Shown here one piece after another: positions 1-7,715 of a stretch of 64,000 bases of DNA. Source of the DNA: JBBROS01 sp965213855 (GTDB lineage Bacteria > Pseudomonadota > Alphaproteobacteria > Acetobacterales > Acetobacteraceae); assembly GCA_965213855.1 (NCBI GenBank), contig CBDCAA010000011.1, positions 310,001-374,000 of the forward strand. The letters are read 5' to 3'. The notes below the pieces were generated by a model that saw only the letters and a program-made list of their open reading frames with translations, had not been told where the DNA came from and ran no database searches. Positions within the stretch are counted from its first letter, which is position 1, and the number at the start of each line of letters is the position of its first letter. Both the position numbers and the translations under genes were made by a program.

Positions 1-1083
1 GTCCCCACGGCGTCGGGCGTCCCGCTGGACCGCCTGCCACGGCAGATCGACGGCGTGCGCGTGATCGGCATCGACGTGCCGGGCTTCGGCGTGCCCACGC
101 ATGCCGAAGCGAAGGACGTGCTCGCGGGCGCCATGTTGAAGGTCGCCCGCACCGAGGCCGAGCATGGCCCGGTCGCGCGCCCGAGCACGCAATCCGACCT
201 GCCGACCGTCGCGCTCATCGGCGAGCTGTTCCCTGGCGATCCGCCGGGTGTGTCGGCTTTGCTGGCGCCCATGGGCCTCGGCATCGCGCCCGCTTTGCCG
301 TCGCGCGAGTGGCGCGACCAGTATGCCGCGCTCGACTGCACCGTCGCTGCCGCGATCCATCCGTTCTACACGGCCACGGTCCGCGAATTCCGCGCCGCCG
401 GGCGGCCGGTGGTTGGTTCGGCCCCGGTGGGTGTCGAGGGCACGGCGGCCTGGCTCGACGCCATCGCCGCCGCGACCGGCTTGAACGCCGACGCCGCCAA
501 GGCCCGGGCGTTGCCGGCCATCCGCGCCGCGCTCGATGCGGCTCCGATCGATGCGCGGATCACCGTCAGTGGCTACGAGGGGTCCGAACTGCTGGTGGCG
601 CGCCTGTTGATCGAGGCCGGGGCGGAGGTGCCGTATGTCGGCACGGCTTGCCCGCGGACGGAGTGGAGCGACGCGGACCGCGAATGGCTTCAGGCGCGCG
701 GGGTGCACGTGCAGTTCCGTGCTTCTCTGGAACAGGACATGACGGCGATGCTGGACGTTCGCCCGGACCTGGCGCTCGGCACCACGCCGCTGGTGCAGAA
801 GGCCAAGGAGCTGGGCATCCCGGCCCTGTATTTCACCAACATGGTCTCTGCCCGGCCGTTGTTCGGCCCGGCCGGCGCCGCCTCGCTGGCGGGCATCGTC
901 GCCGCGCAGACCCGGGGCGCCGAGCGATTCGGCCGCATGGTCAGCTTCTTCGAGGGTGTCGGCACCGGCGTAACGGCGGGCTATGGCTGGACGCAGAAGC
1001 CGGTCGAGCCGGCCGGCGCGCGCGAGCGGATGCGCAAGCAGCGGGCGGCCGCCAAGAAGTCCGTCGAAGCGGTGGGCACCTAG
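1..1083 (+). CDS. bchY: Chlorophyllide a reductase subunit BchY (3' part; 5' end outside window)
   Basis: Open frame from base 1 with no start in the window, so the N-terminal part is missing; about 360 codons remain. BchY is one of the two catalytic-core subunits (with BchZ) of the nitrogenase-like chlorophyllide a oxidoreductase, which reduces ring B on the way to bacteriochlorophyllide. The visible part has the NifD/NifK-like fold signature, e.g. VIGIDVPGFGVPTHAEAKD and PVVGSAPVGVEGTAAW, and ends in a Lys/Arg-rich tail (RERMRKQRAAAKK). The stop TAG abuts the bchZ ATG. The cluster-binding cysteines would lie upstream and cannot be checked. bchC and bchX probably precede it, as in other puf superoperons (inference). 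Confidence 0.93.
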   Translation, partial: VPTASGVPLDRLPRQIDGVRVIGIDVPGFGVPTHAEAKDVLAGAMLKVARTEAEHGPVARPSTQSDLPTVALIGELFPGDPPGVSALLAPMGLGIAPALPSREWRDQYAALDCTVAAAIHPFYTATVREFRAAGRPVVGSAPVGVEGTAAWLDAIAAATGLNADAAKARALPAIRAALDAAPIDARITVSGYEGSELLVARLLIEAGAEVPYVGTACPRTEWSDADREWLQARGVHVQFRASLEQDMTAMLDVRPDLALGTTPLVQKAKELGIPALYFTNMVSARPLFGPAGAASLAGIVAAQTRGAERFGRMVSFFEGVGTGVTAGYGWTQKPVEPAGARERMRKQRAAAKKSVEAVGT

Positions 1084-2544
1084 ATGCTCGTCCTCGACCA
1101 CGACCGGGCCGGCGGCTACTGGGGCGCCGTCTATGCCTTCACCGCCATCCGCGGCCTGCGGGTCGTGATCGACGGGCCGGTCGGCTGCGAAAACCTGCCG
1201 GTCACGGCGGTGCTGCACTACACCGACGGTCTGCCGCCGCACGAGCTGCCGGTGGTGGTCACCGGGCTCGACGAGGACAGCCTGTCGATGAACGGCACCG
1301 AGGGCGCGCTGCGCCGGGCCGCGGCGACCGGCGACCAGGAACTGCCGAGCGTGGTGGTGACCGGCAGCATCGCCGAGATGATCGGCGGCGGGGTGACGCC
1401 GGAGGGCAGCAACCTGCTCCGCTTCATCCCGCGCACCATCGACGAGGACCAGTGGCAGTGCGCCGACCGGGCGATCTACTGGCTGTGGAGCGAGTTCGGC
1501 GCCAAGCGCGCCAAGATCAAGCCGCGCCCGCCGCGGGCCGAGGGCGTGAAGCCGCGGGTGAACATCATCGGGCCGATCTACGGCACGTTCAACATGCCGT
1601 CCGACCTGGCCGAGATCCGCCGCCTGGTCGAGGGGATCGGCTGCACGATCAACCTGACCTTCCCGCTCGGCAGCCACATCGACGACATCAGCCGCCTGCC
1701 GGATGCGGACGTGAACATCTGCATGTACCGCGAGTTCGGGCGCGGCCTGTGCGAGGAGCTGGACCGGCCATACCTGCAGGCGCCGATCGGGATCTTCGCG
1801 ACCACCAACTTCCTGCGCACGCTCGGCGAACTGACGGGACTCGACCCGGAGCCGTTCATCGAACGCGAGAAGCACACGACGATCAAGCCGGTGTGGGACC
1901 TGTGGCGCTCCGTCACCCAGGACTTCTTCGCATCAGCGTCGTTCGCGGTCGTCGCGACCGCGACCTACGCCCGCGGCCTGCAGGGCTTCCTGGAGGGTGA
2001 ACTGGGCATCCCCTGCACCTTCGCCGTGGAACGGACGGCCGGGGTGAAACCCGACAACCAGGGCGTGAAGGCGCTGCTGAAGTCCCAGCCGCCGATGGTG
2101 CTGTATGGCTCGTTCAACGAGCGGATGTATGCGGCCGAACTTGGGTCCCGCTGCCACTACATCCCGGCGTCGTTCCCGGGCGCCGTCGTCCGCCGCCACA
2201 CCGGCACGCCGTTCATGGGCTACGCCGGCGCCTGCTACCTGGTGCAGGAATATTGCAACGCGCTGTTCGACGCGCTGTTCCACATCCTGCCGCTGAGCAC
2301 GACGATGGACCAGGTCGCGCCGACGCCGGTGCGCGCGGCGGCCTGGAACGCGGTGCCGTGGGACGATTCGGCGCTGGCGCTTTTGAACCGGCACGTCGAG
2401 GCGGCGCCGTTCCTGGTGCGGATCAGCACGGCCAAGCAGGCGCGCGACGCGGCCGAGCAGGCGGCGCGGACGGCGGGCGAGGACCGGGTGACCGCGGCGA
2501 TCGTCGCCCGCGCGCTCGGGATGCAATTGGAATCAGCGGCATGA
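1084..2544 (+). CDS. bchZ: Chlorophyllide a reductase subunit BchZ
   Basis: 486 aa, full family length. Partner of BchY in the cytoplasmic chlorophyllide a oxidoreductase (ring B reduction). The N-terminus carries the family motif GPVGCENLPVTAVLHYTDG with a conserved cysteine, and further on GPIYGTFNMPSDLAEIRRL. The C-terminal part (after about residue 430) is the helical tail typical of BchZ/BchB. The ATG directly follows the bchY TAG with no spacer, so translation is probably coupled. It is followed after 126 bp by pufB, giving the bchYZ-puf superoperon layout that ties pigment synthesis to reaction-centre expression. Confidence 0.96.
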   Translation: MLVLDHDRAGGYWGAVYAFTAIRGLRVVIDGPVGCENLPVTAVLHYTDGLPPHELPVVVTGLDEDSLSMNGTEGALRRAAATGDQELPSVVVTGSIAEMIGGGVTPEGSNLLRFIPRTIDEDQWQCADRAIYWLWSEFGAKRAKIKPRPPRAEGVKPRVNIIGPIYGTFNMPSDLAEIRRLVEGIGCTINLTFPLGSHIDDISRLPDADVNICMYREFGRGLCEELDRPYLQAPIGIFATTNFLRTLGELTGLDPEPFIEREKHTTIKPVWDLWRSVTQDFFASASFAVVATATYARGLQGFLEGELGIPCTFAVERTAGVKPDNQGVKALLKSQPPMVLYGSFNERMYAAELGSRCHYIPASFPGAVVRRHTGTPFMGYAGACYLVQEYCNALFDALFHILPLSTTMDQVAPTPVRAAAWNAVPWDDSALALLNRHVEAAPFLVRISTAKQARDAAEQAARTAGEDRVTAAIVARALGMQLESAA

Positions 2545-2569
2545 GGCGCGTGCGCCCGGCCGAGGGATG

Positions 2570-2592
2570 GCCGTCCGGCAAGGCTGGACGGC
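2570..2592 (+). promoter_or_regulatory. Inverted repeat in bchZ-pufB spacer
   Basis: GCCGTCC (2570-2576) is the exact reverse complement of GGACGGC (2586-2592), with a 9-nt loop. It lies in the 126-bp spacer between bchZ and pufB. Related systems process or terminate mRNA here; this hairpin has no T-tract, so a processing or stability role is more likely than termination (inference). No pufQ-sized reading frame with a credible start fits the spacer. Confidence 0.35.
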
Positions 2593-2670
2593 ACATGACC
2601 GTGGCGGTTGCCGCGGAGGGACCCAGCCGCGGGGAGGATGCGGTGAAACGGTACGTGGAGGTACCCCAAA

Positions 2671-2889
2671 ATGTCTGACGTCAACCTACGAACAGGGTCC
2701 ACCTCGGGCCTCACCGACTCGGAGGCGCGTGAGTTCCACTCGATCTTCGTGACGAGCTTCATCGTGTTCACGGTGATCGCGATCATCGCGCACGTGCTGG
2801 TGTGGCAGTGGCGCCCGTGGCTGCCTGGGCCGAACGGCTACACGCAGCTGATGGACGGCGTCGCCGCCGTCAAGTCGATGTTGGCATAG
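2671..2889 (+). CDS. pufB: Light-harvesting 1 beta polypeptide PufB
   Basis: 72 aa. Single-membrane-span antenna apoprotein of the LH1 ring around the reaction centre. Diagnostic pattern: acidic N-terminal region ending GLTDSEAREFH, one hydrophobic span, the BChl-binding histidine in IIAHVLVWQWRPWLPG, and the aromatic WxWRPW(L)PGPNGY end. The C-terminal extension MDGVAAVKSMLA is longer than in Rhodobacter. Start supported by GGAGGT at 2657-2662. Twelve bases separate it from pufA. Confidence 0.97.
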   Translation: MSDVNLRTGSTSGLTDSEAREFHSIFVTSFIVFTVIAIIAHVLVWQWRPWLPGPNGYTQLMDGVAAVKSMLA

Positions 2890-2901
2890 GGAGAGAATAT
2901 C

Positions 2902-3084
2902 ATGTGGCGCGTTTGGTTGCTGTTCGATCCCCGCCGGGTCCTGGTCGCGTTGGGCGTGTTCCTGTTCGTCCTGGCGCTGCTGATCCACTTCATTCTGCTC
3001 AGCACGAGCCGTTTCAACTGGCTCGAGGGGCCCGCGCGCCCCGTCTCGGCGCAGGTCGCGCCGATGCCGGCCCCCGCGAGATAA
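2902..3084 (+). CDS. pufA: Light-harvesting 1 alpha polypeptide PufA
   Basis: 60 aa. Inner-ring LH1 antenna subunit that pairs with PufB to bind BChl and carotenoid. It begins MWRVWLLFDPRRVL, as LH1 alpha proteins do, and has one membrane span with the BChl ligand in LLIHFILLSTSRFNWLEG. The Pro/Ala-rich tail is short. Ribosome site GGGAGA lies in the 12-bp gap after pufB. The strong hairpin just downstream separates it from pufL. Confidence 0.97.
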   Translation: MWRVWLLFDPRRVLVALGVFLFVLALLIHFILLSTSRFNWLEGPARPVSAQVAPMPAPAR

Positions 3085-3104
3085 CGGGCGCCTGTTAACG
3101 ACGA

Positions 3105-3134
3105 CCGCCCCCGGGGATCCGTTCCCGGGGGCGG
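3105..3134 (+). promoter_or_regulatory. pufA-pufL intercistronic hairpin
   Basis: CCGCCCCCGGG (3105-3115) pairs perfectly with CCCGGGGGCGG (3124-3134) across an 8-nt loop, with no T-run after it. In Rhodobacter a hairpin at this position blocks 3' decay so that pufBA message outnumbers pufLM message and antenna exceeds reaction centre. The same role is inferred here from position and strength; partial termination is the alternative. Confidence 0.75.
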
Positions 3135-3177
3135 CGCTTCGCGGCATCACACGCGGAGCGATTTGAGGAGACGACCG

Positions 3178-4002
3178 ATGTCGATGATGAGCTTCGAGGC
3201 CAAATATCGCGTGCGCGGCGGCACGCTGCTGGGCGGCGACCTGTTCGACTTCTGGGTCGGGCCGTTCTACGTCGGGCTGTTCGGCGTCAGCGCCGCCTTC
3301 TTCTCGATCCTGGGCACGCTACTGATCATCTACGGCGCCGCGATCGGGCCCACCTGGAACGTCTGGCGCATCAACATCGCGCCGCCCGACCTCAGCTACG
3401 GCCTCGGCTTCGCGCCGTTGCGCGAGGGCGGGTTGTGGCAGGCGATCACCATCTGCGCGATCGGCGCCTTCGTGAGCTGGGCGCTGCGCCAGGTCGAGAT
3501 CAGCAAGAAGCTCGGCATGGGCTATCACGTGCCGGTCGCGTTCGGCGTGGCGATCTTCGCCTATGTGAGCCTGGTGGTGATCCGCCCGATCCTGCTCGGC
3601 GCCTGGGGCCATGGCTTCCCGTATGGCATCCTGAGCCACCTCGATTGGGTGTCGAACACCGGCTACCAATACCTGCACTTCCACTACAACCCGGCGCACA
3701 TGCTCGCGGTGACGTTCTTCTTCACGACGACGCTCGCGCTCAGCATGCACGGCGGACTGGTGCTGTCGGCCGCGAACCCGCCCAAGGGCGAGATCTACAA
3801 GTCGGCCGAACACGAGAACACCTTCTTCCGCGACATCATCGGCTGGTCGATCGGCACGCTCGGCATCCACCGGCTCGGCCTGTTCCTGGCGCTGTCAGCC
3901 GGGTTCTGGAGCGCGGTCTGCATCCTGATCAGCGGTCCGTTCTGGACGCGCGGCTGGCCGGAGTGGTGGGGCTGGTGGCTGAACCTGCCGATCTGGAACT
4001 AA
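3178..4002 (+). CDS. pufL: Photosynthetic reaction centre L subunit PufL
   Basis: 274 aa from ATG 3178, chosen because GAGGAG sits at 3165-3170 and the protein then begins MSMMSFEAKYRVRGG, matching the family start; the frame stays open upstream to a TTG at 3163 that would lie inside the ribosome site. Five-helix membrane protein binding the special-pair and accessory BChl, bacteriopheophytin and QA/QB with PufM. Motifs: TLLGGDLFDFWVGPFYVG, HLDWVSNTGY and FHYNPAHM. His-169 (His-168 without Met) and the BChl ligand His-174 are both present, so this is an ordinary Mg-BChl centre rather than the Glu-168 Acidiphilium type. pufM follows after 24 bp. Confidence 0.97.
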   Translation: MSMMSFEAKYRVRGGTLLGGDLFDFWVGPFYVGLFGVSAAFFSILGTLLIIYGAAIGPTWNVWRINIAPPDLSYGLGFAPLREGGLWQAITICAIGAFVSWALRQVEISKKLGMGYHVPVAFGVAIFAYVSLVVIRPILLGAWGHGFPYGILSHLDWVSNTGYQYLHFHYNPAHMLAVTFFFTTTLALSMHGGLVLSAANPPKGEIYKSAEHENTFFRDIIGWSIGTLGIHRLGLFLALSAGFWSAVCILISGPFWTRGWPEWWGWWLNLPIWN

Positions 4003-4026
4003 CGAACAAGAACGAGGGGGCAACCC

Positions 4027-5016
4027 ATGGCCGAATATCAAAACCTCTTCACCCGCGTGCAGGTGCGCGGCCCCGCCTATGCCGGGGTGCCGCTGTCGTC
4101 GACGAGCTGGACGCGGACGGGCAAGCCGTTCTTCATCCACACCTTCGGCGTCATCGGCGACGCCCAGGTCGGGCCGCTTTACCTCGGCGCGACCGGCTTG
4201 GCGGCCTTGGTCTGCGGGTTCATCGCCTTCGAGATCATCGGGCTGAACATGTGGGCGTCCGTCGGGTGGGACCCGGTGCAGTTCGTGCGCCAGTTGTTCT
4301 GGCTCGCGCTCGAGCCGCCGGCACCGAAATACGGGCTGCATCTGCCGCCGCTGGCGGAGGGCGGATGGTGGCTGATGGCCGGGTTCTTCCTCACGGCGTC
4401 GATCCTGCTGTGGTGGGTGCGGGTCTATAACCGGGCGCGTTCGCTCGGCATGGGAACCCACGTCGCGTGGGCCTTCGCGGCCGCCATCTGGCTCTATCTG
4501 GTGCTCGGCTTCATCCGGCCGCTGCTGGTCGGCAGCTGGTCCGAGGCGGTGCCGTTCGGGATCTTCCCGCACCTGGACTGGACGGCTGCCTTCTCGCTCC
4601 GCTACGGCAACCTGTTCTACAACCCGTTCCATATGCTCTCGATCGTGTTCCTGTATGGCTCGACCCTGCTATTCGCGATGCATGGTGCGACCGTGTTGGC
4701 GATCAGCCGGTTCGGCGGCGAACGCGAGCTTGAGCAGATCATCGACCGCGGCACGGCGTTCGAACGGGGGTCGCTGTTCTGGCGCTGGACGATGGGGTTC
4801 TGTGCCTCGGCGGAAAGCATCCACCGCTGGGCCTGGTGGTTCGCCGTGCTGTGCCCAATTACGGGCGGCATCGGAATTCTGTTGACGGGAACGGTCGTGG
4901 ATAATTGGTACATGTGGGGCGTCAAGCACGGCATCGCCGCGCCTTACCCGCTCGTCTACGGACCGGTGATCGATCCGCTGACCCTGCCCGCCAGCGAGAC
5001 CGGGGGTGTGCGATGA
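4027..5016 (+). CDS. pufM: Photosynthetic reaction centre M subunit PufM
   Basis: 329 aa, normal for an M subunit of the tetraheme-cytochrome type. Five membrane spans; pairs with PufL around the special pair and holds QA and the non-haem iron. Characteristic stretches are GKIGDAQ-like GVIGDAQVGPLYLG, FPHLDWTAAFSLRYGN, FYNPFHMLSIVFLYGS and SIHRWAWWFAVL. The C-terminal tail beyond the last helix (about 25 residues, TVVDNWYMWGVKHG onwards) is the extension seen when PufC caps the complex. Its TGA overlaps the pufC ATG by 4 nt. Confidence 0.97.
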   Translation: MAEYQNLFTRVQVRGPAYAGVPLSSTSWTRTGKPFFIHTFGVIGDAQVGPLYLGATGLAALVCGFIAFEIIGLNMWASVGWDPVQFVRQLFWLALEPPAPKYGLHLPPLAEGGWWLMAGFFLTASILLWWVRVYNRARSLGMGTHVAWAFAAAIWLYLVLGFIRPLLVGSWSEAVPFGIFPHLDWTAAFSLRYGNLFYNPFHMLSIVFLYGSTLLFAMHGATVLAISRFGGERELEQIIDRGTAFERGSLFWRWTMGFCASAESIHRWAWWFAVLCPITGGIGILLTGTVVDNWYMWGVKHGIAAPYPLVYGPVIDPLTLPASETGGVR

Positions 5017-6071
5017 TCCCCGGCATGCGGCTTGGCTTCGGCCTGGTCGGCTCGGCCGTCGCGGCGCTGGTGGGCGTGGTCGTGTTCACCTCGTTCGAGC
5101 GTCCGCCGACGGAGTCGATCCAGCGCGGCTTCCGCGGCGTGGCCATGCAACAGGAGTTCAATCCCCGCACGGTCGAGAAGTACCTTGCTGCCAACGTGGT
5201 CCCGGCGTCGCTGCCGCAGGCGCCCGCGGCGGGGCCGAAGGCCGGGGCCGTCTATAAAAACGTGCAGGTGCTGCAGGATCTCAGCGTCGGCCAGTTCACC
5301 CGGCTCATGGTGTCGATCACCAACTGGGTCGCGCCAAAACAGGGCTGCGCCTACTGCCACAACGTCGCGAACATGGCCGAAGACGCCGTCTACACCAAAG
5401 TCGTGGCGCGGCGGATGATCCAGATGACGCAGGACATCAACGCGAACTGGGGCAACCACGTCCAGCAGACGGGCGTCGTGTGCTACACCTGCCACCGCGG
5501 CAACCCGGTGCCGGGCAACATCTACTTCAAGGACCCTGGCCCCGCGCATCCCGGTGGCATGGCCGAGGTCGATACCGGGATGGGCCACCCTGCGGCGTCG
5601 ATCAACAACTCGTCCCTGCCGTTCGACCCCTACACGCCCTTTTTGGTCGAGGATCACAGCATCCGCGTCCAGGCCGAGCGCGCGCTGCCGGGGACGGACG
5701 CACACTCGATCAAGGAGACGGAGTGGACCTATGCCTTGATGGTGCACTTCTCGCAGTCGCTCGGGGTCAACTGCACCTACTGCCACAACAGCCGGGCGTT
5801 CGGCGACTGGGAACAGAGCACGCCGCAGCGGGTGACCGCCTGGTATGGCATCCGGATGCTGCGGGACGTGAACAACAACTACCTCGACTCGCTGCAGGGC
5901 GTGTTCCCGGCCAACCGGCTGGGTTCGGCCGGCGACGTGGCCAAGGTCGGTTGCGCGACCTGTCACCAGGGGGTCTACAAGCCGCTCTATGGCGTGAGCA
6001 TGGCCAAGGACTTCCCGGAACTGTGGGCGCAGCCGAAGACGAACCCGGGGACCTCGGCGTCGTTGCAATGA
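5013..6071 (+). CDS. pufC: Reaction centre tetraheme cytochrome subunit PufC
   Basis: 352 aa from ATG 5013, in ATGA overlap with pufM. Periplasmic cytochrome that re-reduces the photo-oxidised special pair. Four CxxCH haem sites are visible: C112-H116 (CAYCH), C157-H161 (CYTCH), C254-H258 (CTYCH), C314-H318 (CATCH), with Met ligands such as RMIQMTQDIN. The N-terminus has a hydrophobic segment (residues 8-26, LVGSAVAALVGVVVF) but no cysteine lipobox, unlike the lipidated Blastochloris protein, so it is probably held by an uncleaved signal anchor (inference). Likely electron donors, a cytochrome c and a HiPIP, are encoded just downstream. Confidence 0.97.
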   Translation: MIPGMRLGFGLVGSAVAALVGVVVFTSFERPPTESIQRGFRGVAMQQEFNPRTVEKYLAANVVPASLPQAPAAGPKAGAVYKNVQVLQDLSVGQFTRLMVSITNWVAPKQGCAYCHNVANMAEDAVYTKVVARRMIQMTQDINANWGNHVQQTGVVCYTCHRGNPVPGNIYFKDPGPAHPGGMAEVDTGMGHPAASINNSSLPFDPYTPFLVEDHSIRVQAERALPGTDAHSIKETEWTYALMVHFSQSLGVNCTYCHNSRAFGDWEQSTPQRVTAWYGIRMLRDVNNNYLDSLQGVFPANRLGSAGDVAKVGCATCHQGVYKPLYGVSMAKDFPELWAQPKTNPGTSASLQ

Positions 6072-6142
6072 GATAGTTGCTGCGGCCGGGTCTGGACAGG
6101 CGCTTGGCCTTGCCCAGCTTTGAGATGACGGGGTATGTCGAT

Positions 6143-6166
6143 GCCGGGCACTGCGAGGTGCCCGGC
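6143..6166 (+). terminator. Hairpin after pufC
   Basis: GCCGGGCAC (6143-6151) and GTGCCCGGC (6158-6166) form a perfect 9-bp stem with loop TGCGAG, 72 bp past the pufC stop and 39 bp before the next ATG. There is no good T-tract after it (CTTCGTCT), so it may be a 3' stabiliser or a weak attenuator between pufC and the cytochrome gene rather than a full terminator. Confidence 0.5.
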
Positions 6167-6204
6167 CTTCGTCTGGACCAGTCTTTCAGGAGCGGTAGCG
6201 GGTT

Positions 6205-7191
6205 ATGGACAGTCTGGAACTCAACAAGGCCTTCGCCGCGGTGCTTGTGGCAGGGATCGCCTTTTCGGGCGCCAACCTGATCAGCAACGTCTTGGTCAAG
6301 CCGGTCGCGCTGAAGCAGACGGCGATCAAGATCGACCTGCCGACGAGTGCGGCCGGAGGCGCCCAGCCGGAGGCGAACGCGCCCGAGCCGCCGATCGCGG
6401 CGCTGCTGGTGTCGGCCGACGTCGGCCGGGGCGAGGCGCAGGTGAAGGCGCAGGGTTGCGTCGCGTGCCACTCGTTCAACGAGGGCGGCAAGGCGGGGAT
6501 CGGGCCGAACCTGTATGGCGTGCTGGGCGCGCCGCATGGGCACATGGAAGGCTACGCCTATTCGGCGGCGCTGAAGGCGAAGTCGGGTCCCTGGACCTAT
6601 GACGAGCTGAACGAGTGGTTGAAGAAGCCGGCGGCCTACGCGCCCGGCACGAAAATGACGTATGCTGGGCTCGCCGATGAGAAGAAGCGGGCCGACGTGA
6701 TCGATTACCTCCGCAGCCTCGCGGCGACTCCGGAGCCGCTCCCGCCCGCCCCGGCGCAGACCGCTTCGGCCGCCGGCGGTGGCGCCCCGGCGCCCGCTTC
6801 AAGCGTCCCGGCTGGCGATGCCACGATCGAGGCGCGGCTTGCCTCGGCCGATCCGAAGGCGGGCCAGGCAGATACGCTGAAGCTCGGCTGCGTCGCCTGC
6901 CACTCCTTCAACGAGGGTGGCAAAGCCGGGATCGGACCGAACCTGTACGGCGTCGTGGGCGGCCCGATTGGGCACATGGACGGCTACGCCTACTCGGCCG
7001 CAATTAAGGCCAAGCAGCCGGGGAAGTGGACCTATGACGAGCTGGACAAGTGGCTGACCAAGCCGGCCGCCTATGCAGCTGGCACGAAGATGACGTTCGC
7101 GGGGATCACGGACGCGAAGCAGCGGGCCGACGTGATCGATTACCTGCATACGCTCGCCGCCAACCCGGAGCCGTTGCCGGAGGCGAAGTAA
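6205..7191 (+). CDS. Membrane-anchored diheme cytochrome c made of two tandem CycM-like domains
   Basis: 328 aa. N-terminal uncleaved anchor (MDSLELNKAFAAVLVAGIAF, residues 1-32) like that of the CycM/cytochrome-cy family, then a Pro/Ala-rich linker and two class I cytochrome c domains. Domain 1 has C85-x2-C88-H89 and ligand M151; domain 2 has C229-x2-C232-H233 and ligand M296. The blocks CVACHSFNEGGKAGIG and PNLYGV are identical in both and the copies are exactly 144 residues apart, so the gene arose by internal duplication. Members of the family normally have one haem domain. Its place after pufC suggests a membrane-tethered shuttle from the bc1 complex to PufC or to an oxidase (inference). 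Confidence 0.9.
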   Translation: MDSLELNKAFAAVLVAGIAFSGANLISNVLVKPVALKQTAIKIDLPTSAAGGAQPEANAPEPPIAALLVSADVGRGEAQVKAQGCVACHSFNEGGKAGIGPNLYGVLGAPHGHMEGYAYSAALKAKSGPWTYDELNEWLKKPAAYAPGTKMTYAGLADEKKRADVIDYLRSLAATPEPLPPAPAQTASAAGGGAPAPASSVPAGDATIEARLASADPKAGQADTLKLGCVACHSFNEGGKAGIGPNLYGVVGGPIGHMDGYAYSAAIKAKQPGKWTYDELDKWLTKPAAYAAGTKMTFAGITDAKQRADVIDYLHTLAANPEPLPEAK

Positions 7192-7289
7192 CCCGCGCTG
7201 CAGGGGCTAGGGGTGGATAAGGATCGACCGAGATCGCTGTCAGCGGGCTTCACTTTGCAACCCTCTAAGCCCCGCCCTCGGCGGGCTCC

Positions 7290-7310
7290 CCCCTTCCTGA
7301 AAGGAAGGGG
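7290..7310. terminator. Hairpin between convergent cytochrome and HiPIP genes
   Basis: CCCCTTCCT (7290-7298) and AGGAAGGGG (7302-7310) are perfect inverted repeats with a 3-nt loop, placed between two genes that end towards each other. A second weaker pairing (CCCGCC..GGCGGG at 7271-7285) lies beside it. Could serve as a bidirectional terminator; the sequence also resembles common intergenic palindromic repeats of GC-rich genomes. Confidence 0.4.
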
Positions 7311-7349
7311 AGAGAACGCCCTCGCCCGTCTCCGGGTCGAGGTCTTCGG

Positions 7350-7622
7350 TCAGCCTTCCTTCGGCGCGTAGGCGACGCACCAGCCCTTCGGGTTGATGTT
7401 GCCCTCCACGATCTTGCAGGCGTTCGGGGCGACCCAGTTCACGCACTTGTCGCACTCGGCGCCGTCTTTCGGTTCGGTCTGATACTGCACCAGGTTCTGG
7501 GCGATCTTCTGATCCTGCGCGCGCGCCGTCCCTGCGGTGGCCGCCACGGCCGTTCCGGCGGCAAGCAGGCCGAGGCCGGTCCGCATGACGCCGCGGCGCG
7601 ATGTCTTGTTCAGGTCGTTCAT
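7350..7622 (-). CDS. High-potential iron-sulfur protein (HiPIP) precursor
   Basis: 90 aa from ATG 7622, preceded by AAGGGG; the frame continues upstream but without a ribosome site. Twin-arginine signal (KTSRRGVMRTGLG) with cleavage expected near ARA|Q, leaving a mature protein of about 55 residues. Four cysteines C57, C60, C69 and C82 fit the HiPIP [4Fe-4S] pattern (CDKC, ACKIV, GWCVAYAP). HiPIPs are soluble periplasmic one-electron carriers that donate to the PufC tetraheme in several purple bacteria, notably those with short HiPIPs such as Rhodopila. Position beside pufC supports that role; the only alternative is a respiratory carrier. Confidence 0.93.
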   Translation of the reverse strand: MNDLNKTSRRGVMRTGLGLLAAGTAVAATAGTARAQDQKIAQNLVQYQTEPKDGAECDKCVNWVAPNACKIVEGNINPKGWCVAYAPKEG

Positions 7623-7643
7623 GGTCGTTCCCCTTCGAGTGAC

Positions 7644-7675
7644 GGAAGCACACTCCATTCAATGAGTGTGATTCC
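7644..7675. promoter_or_regulatory. Dyad upstream of HiPIP gene
   Basis: Arms GGAAGCACACTC (7644-7655) and GAGTGTGATTCC (7664-7675) match in 11 of 12 positions around an 8-nt spacer, 22-53 bp before the HiPIP ATG. This could be an operator for a dimeric regulator or a 5'-UTR hairpin. It does not match the PpsR (TGT-N12-ACA) or FNR (TTGAT-N4-ATCAA) consensus, so no regulator is named. Confidence 0.45.
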
Positions 7676-7715
7676 TTGATCGGCAACATGGGCCGCACGC
7701 GAAAGTTCCAGCAAC

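Noticed and set aside
2545..2670. pufQ between bchZ and pufB
   Set aside because: Only 126 bp are available, and the frames crossing it lack a ribosome site and membrane-span pattern.
3124..4430. Acidiphilium-type Zn-bacteriochlorophyll reaction centre
   Set aside because: PufL has His at the position where Acidiphilium has Glu-168, so no sequence sign of Zn-BChl use.
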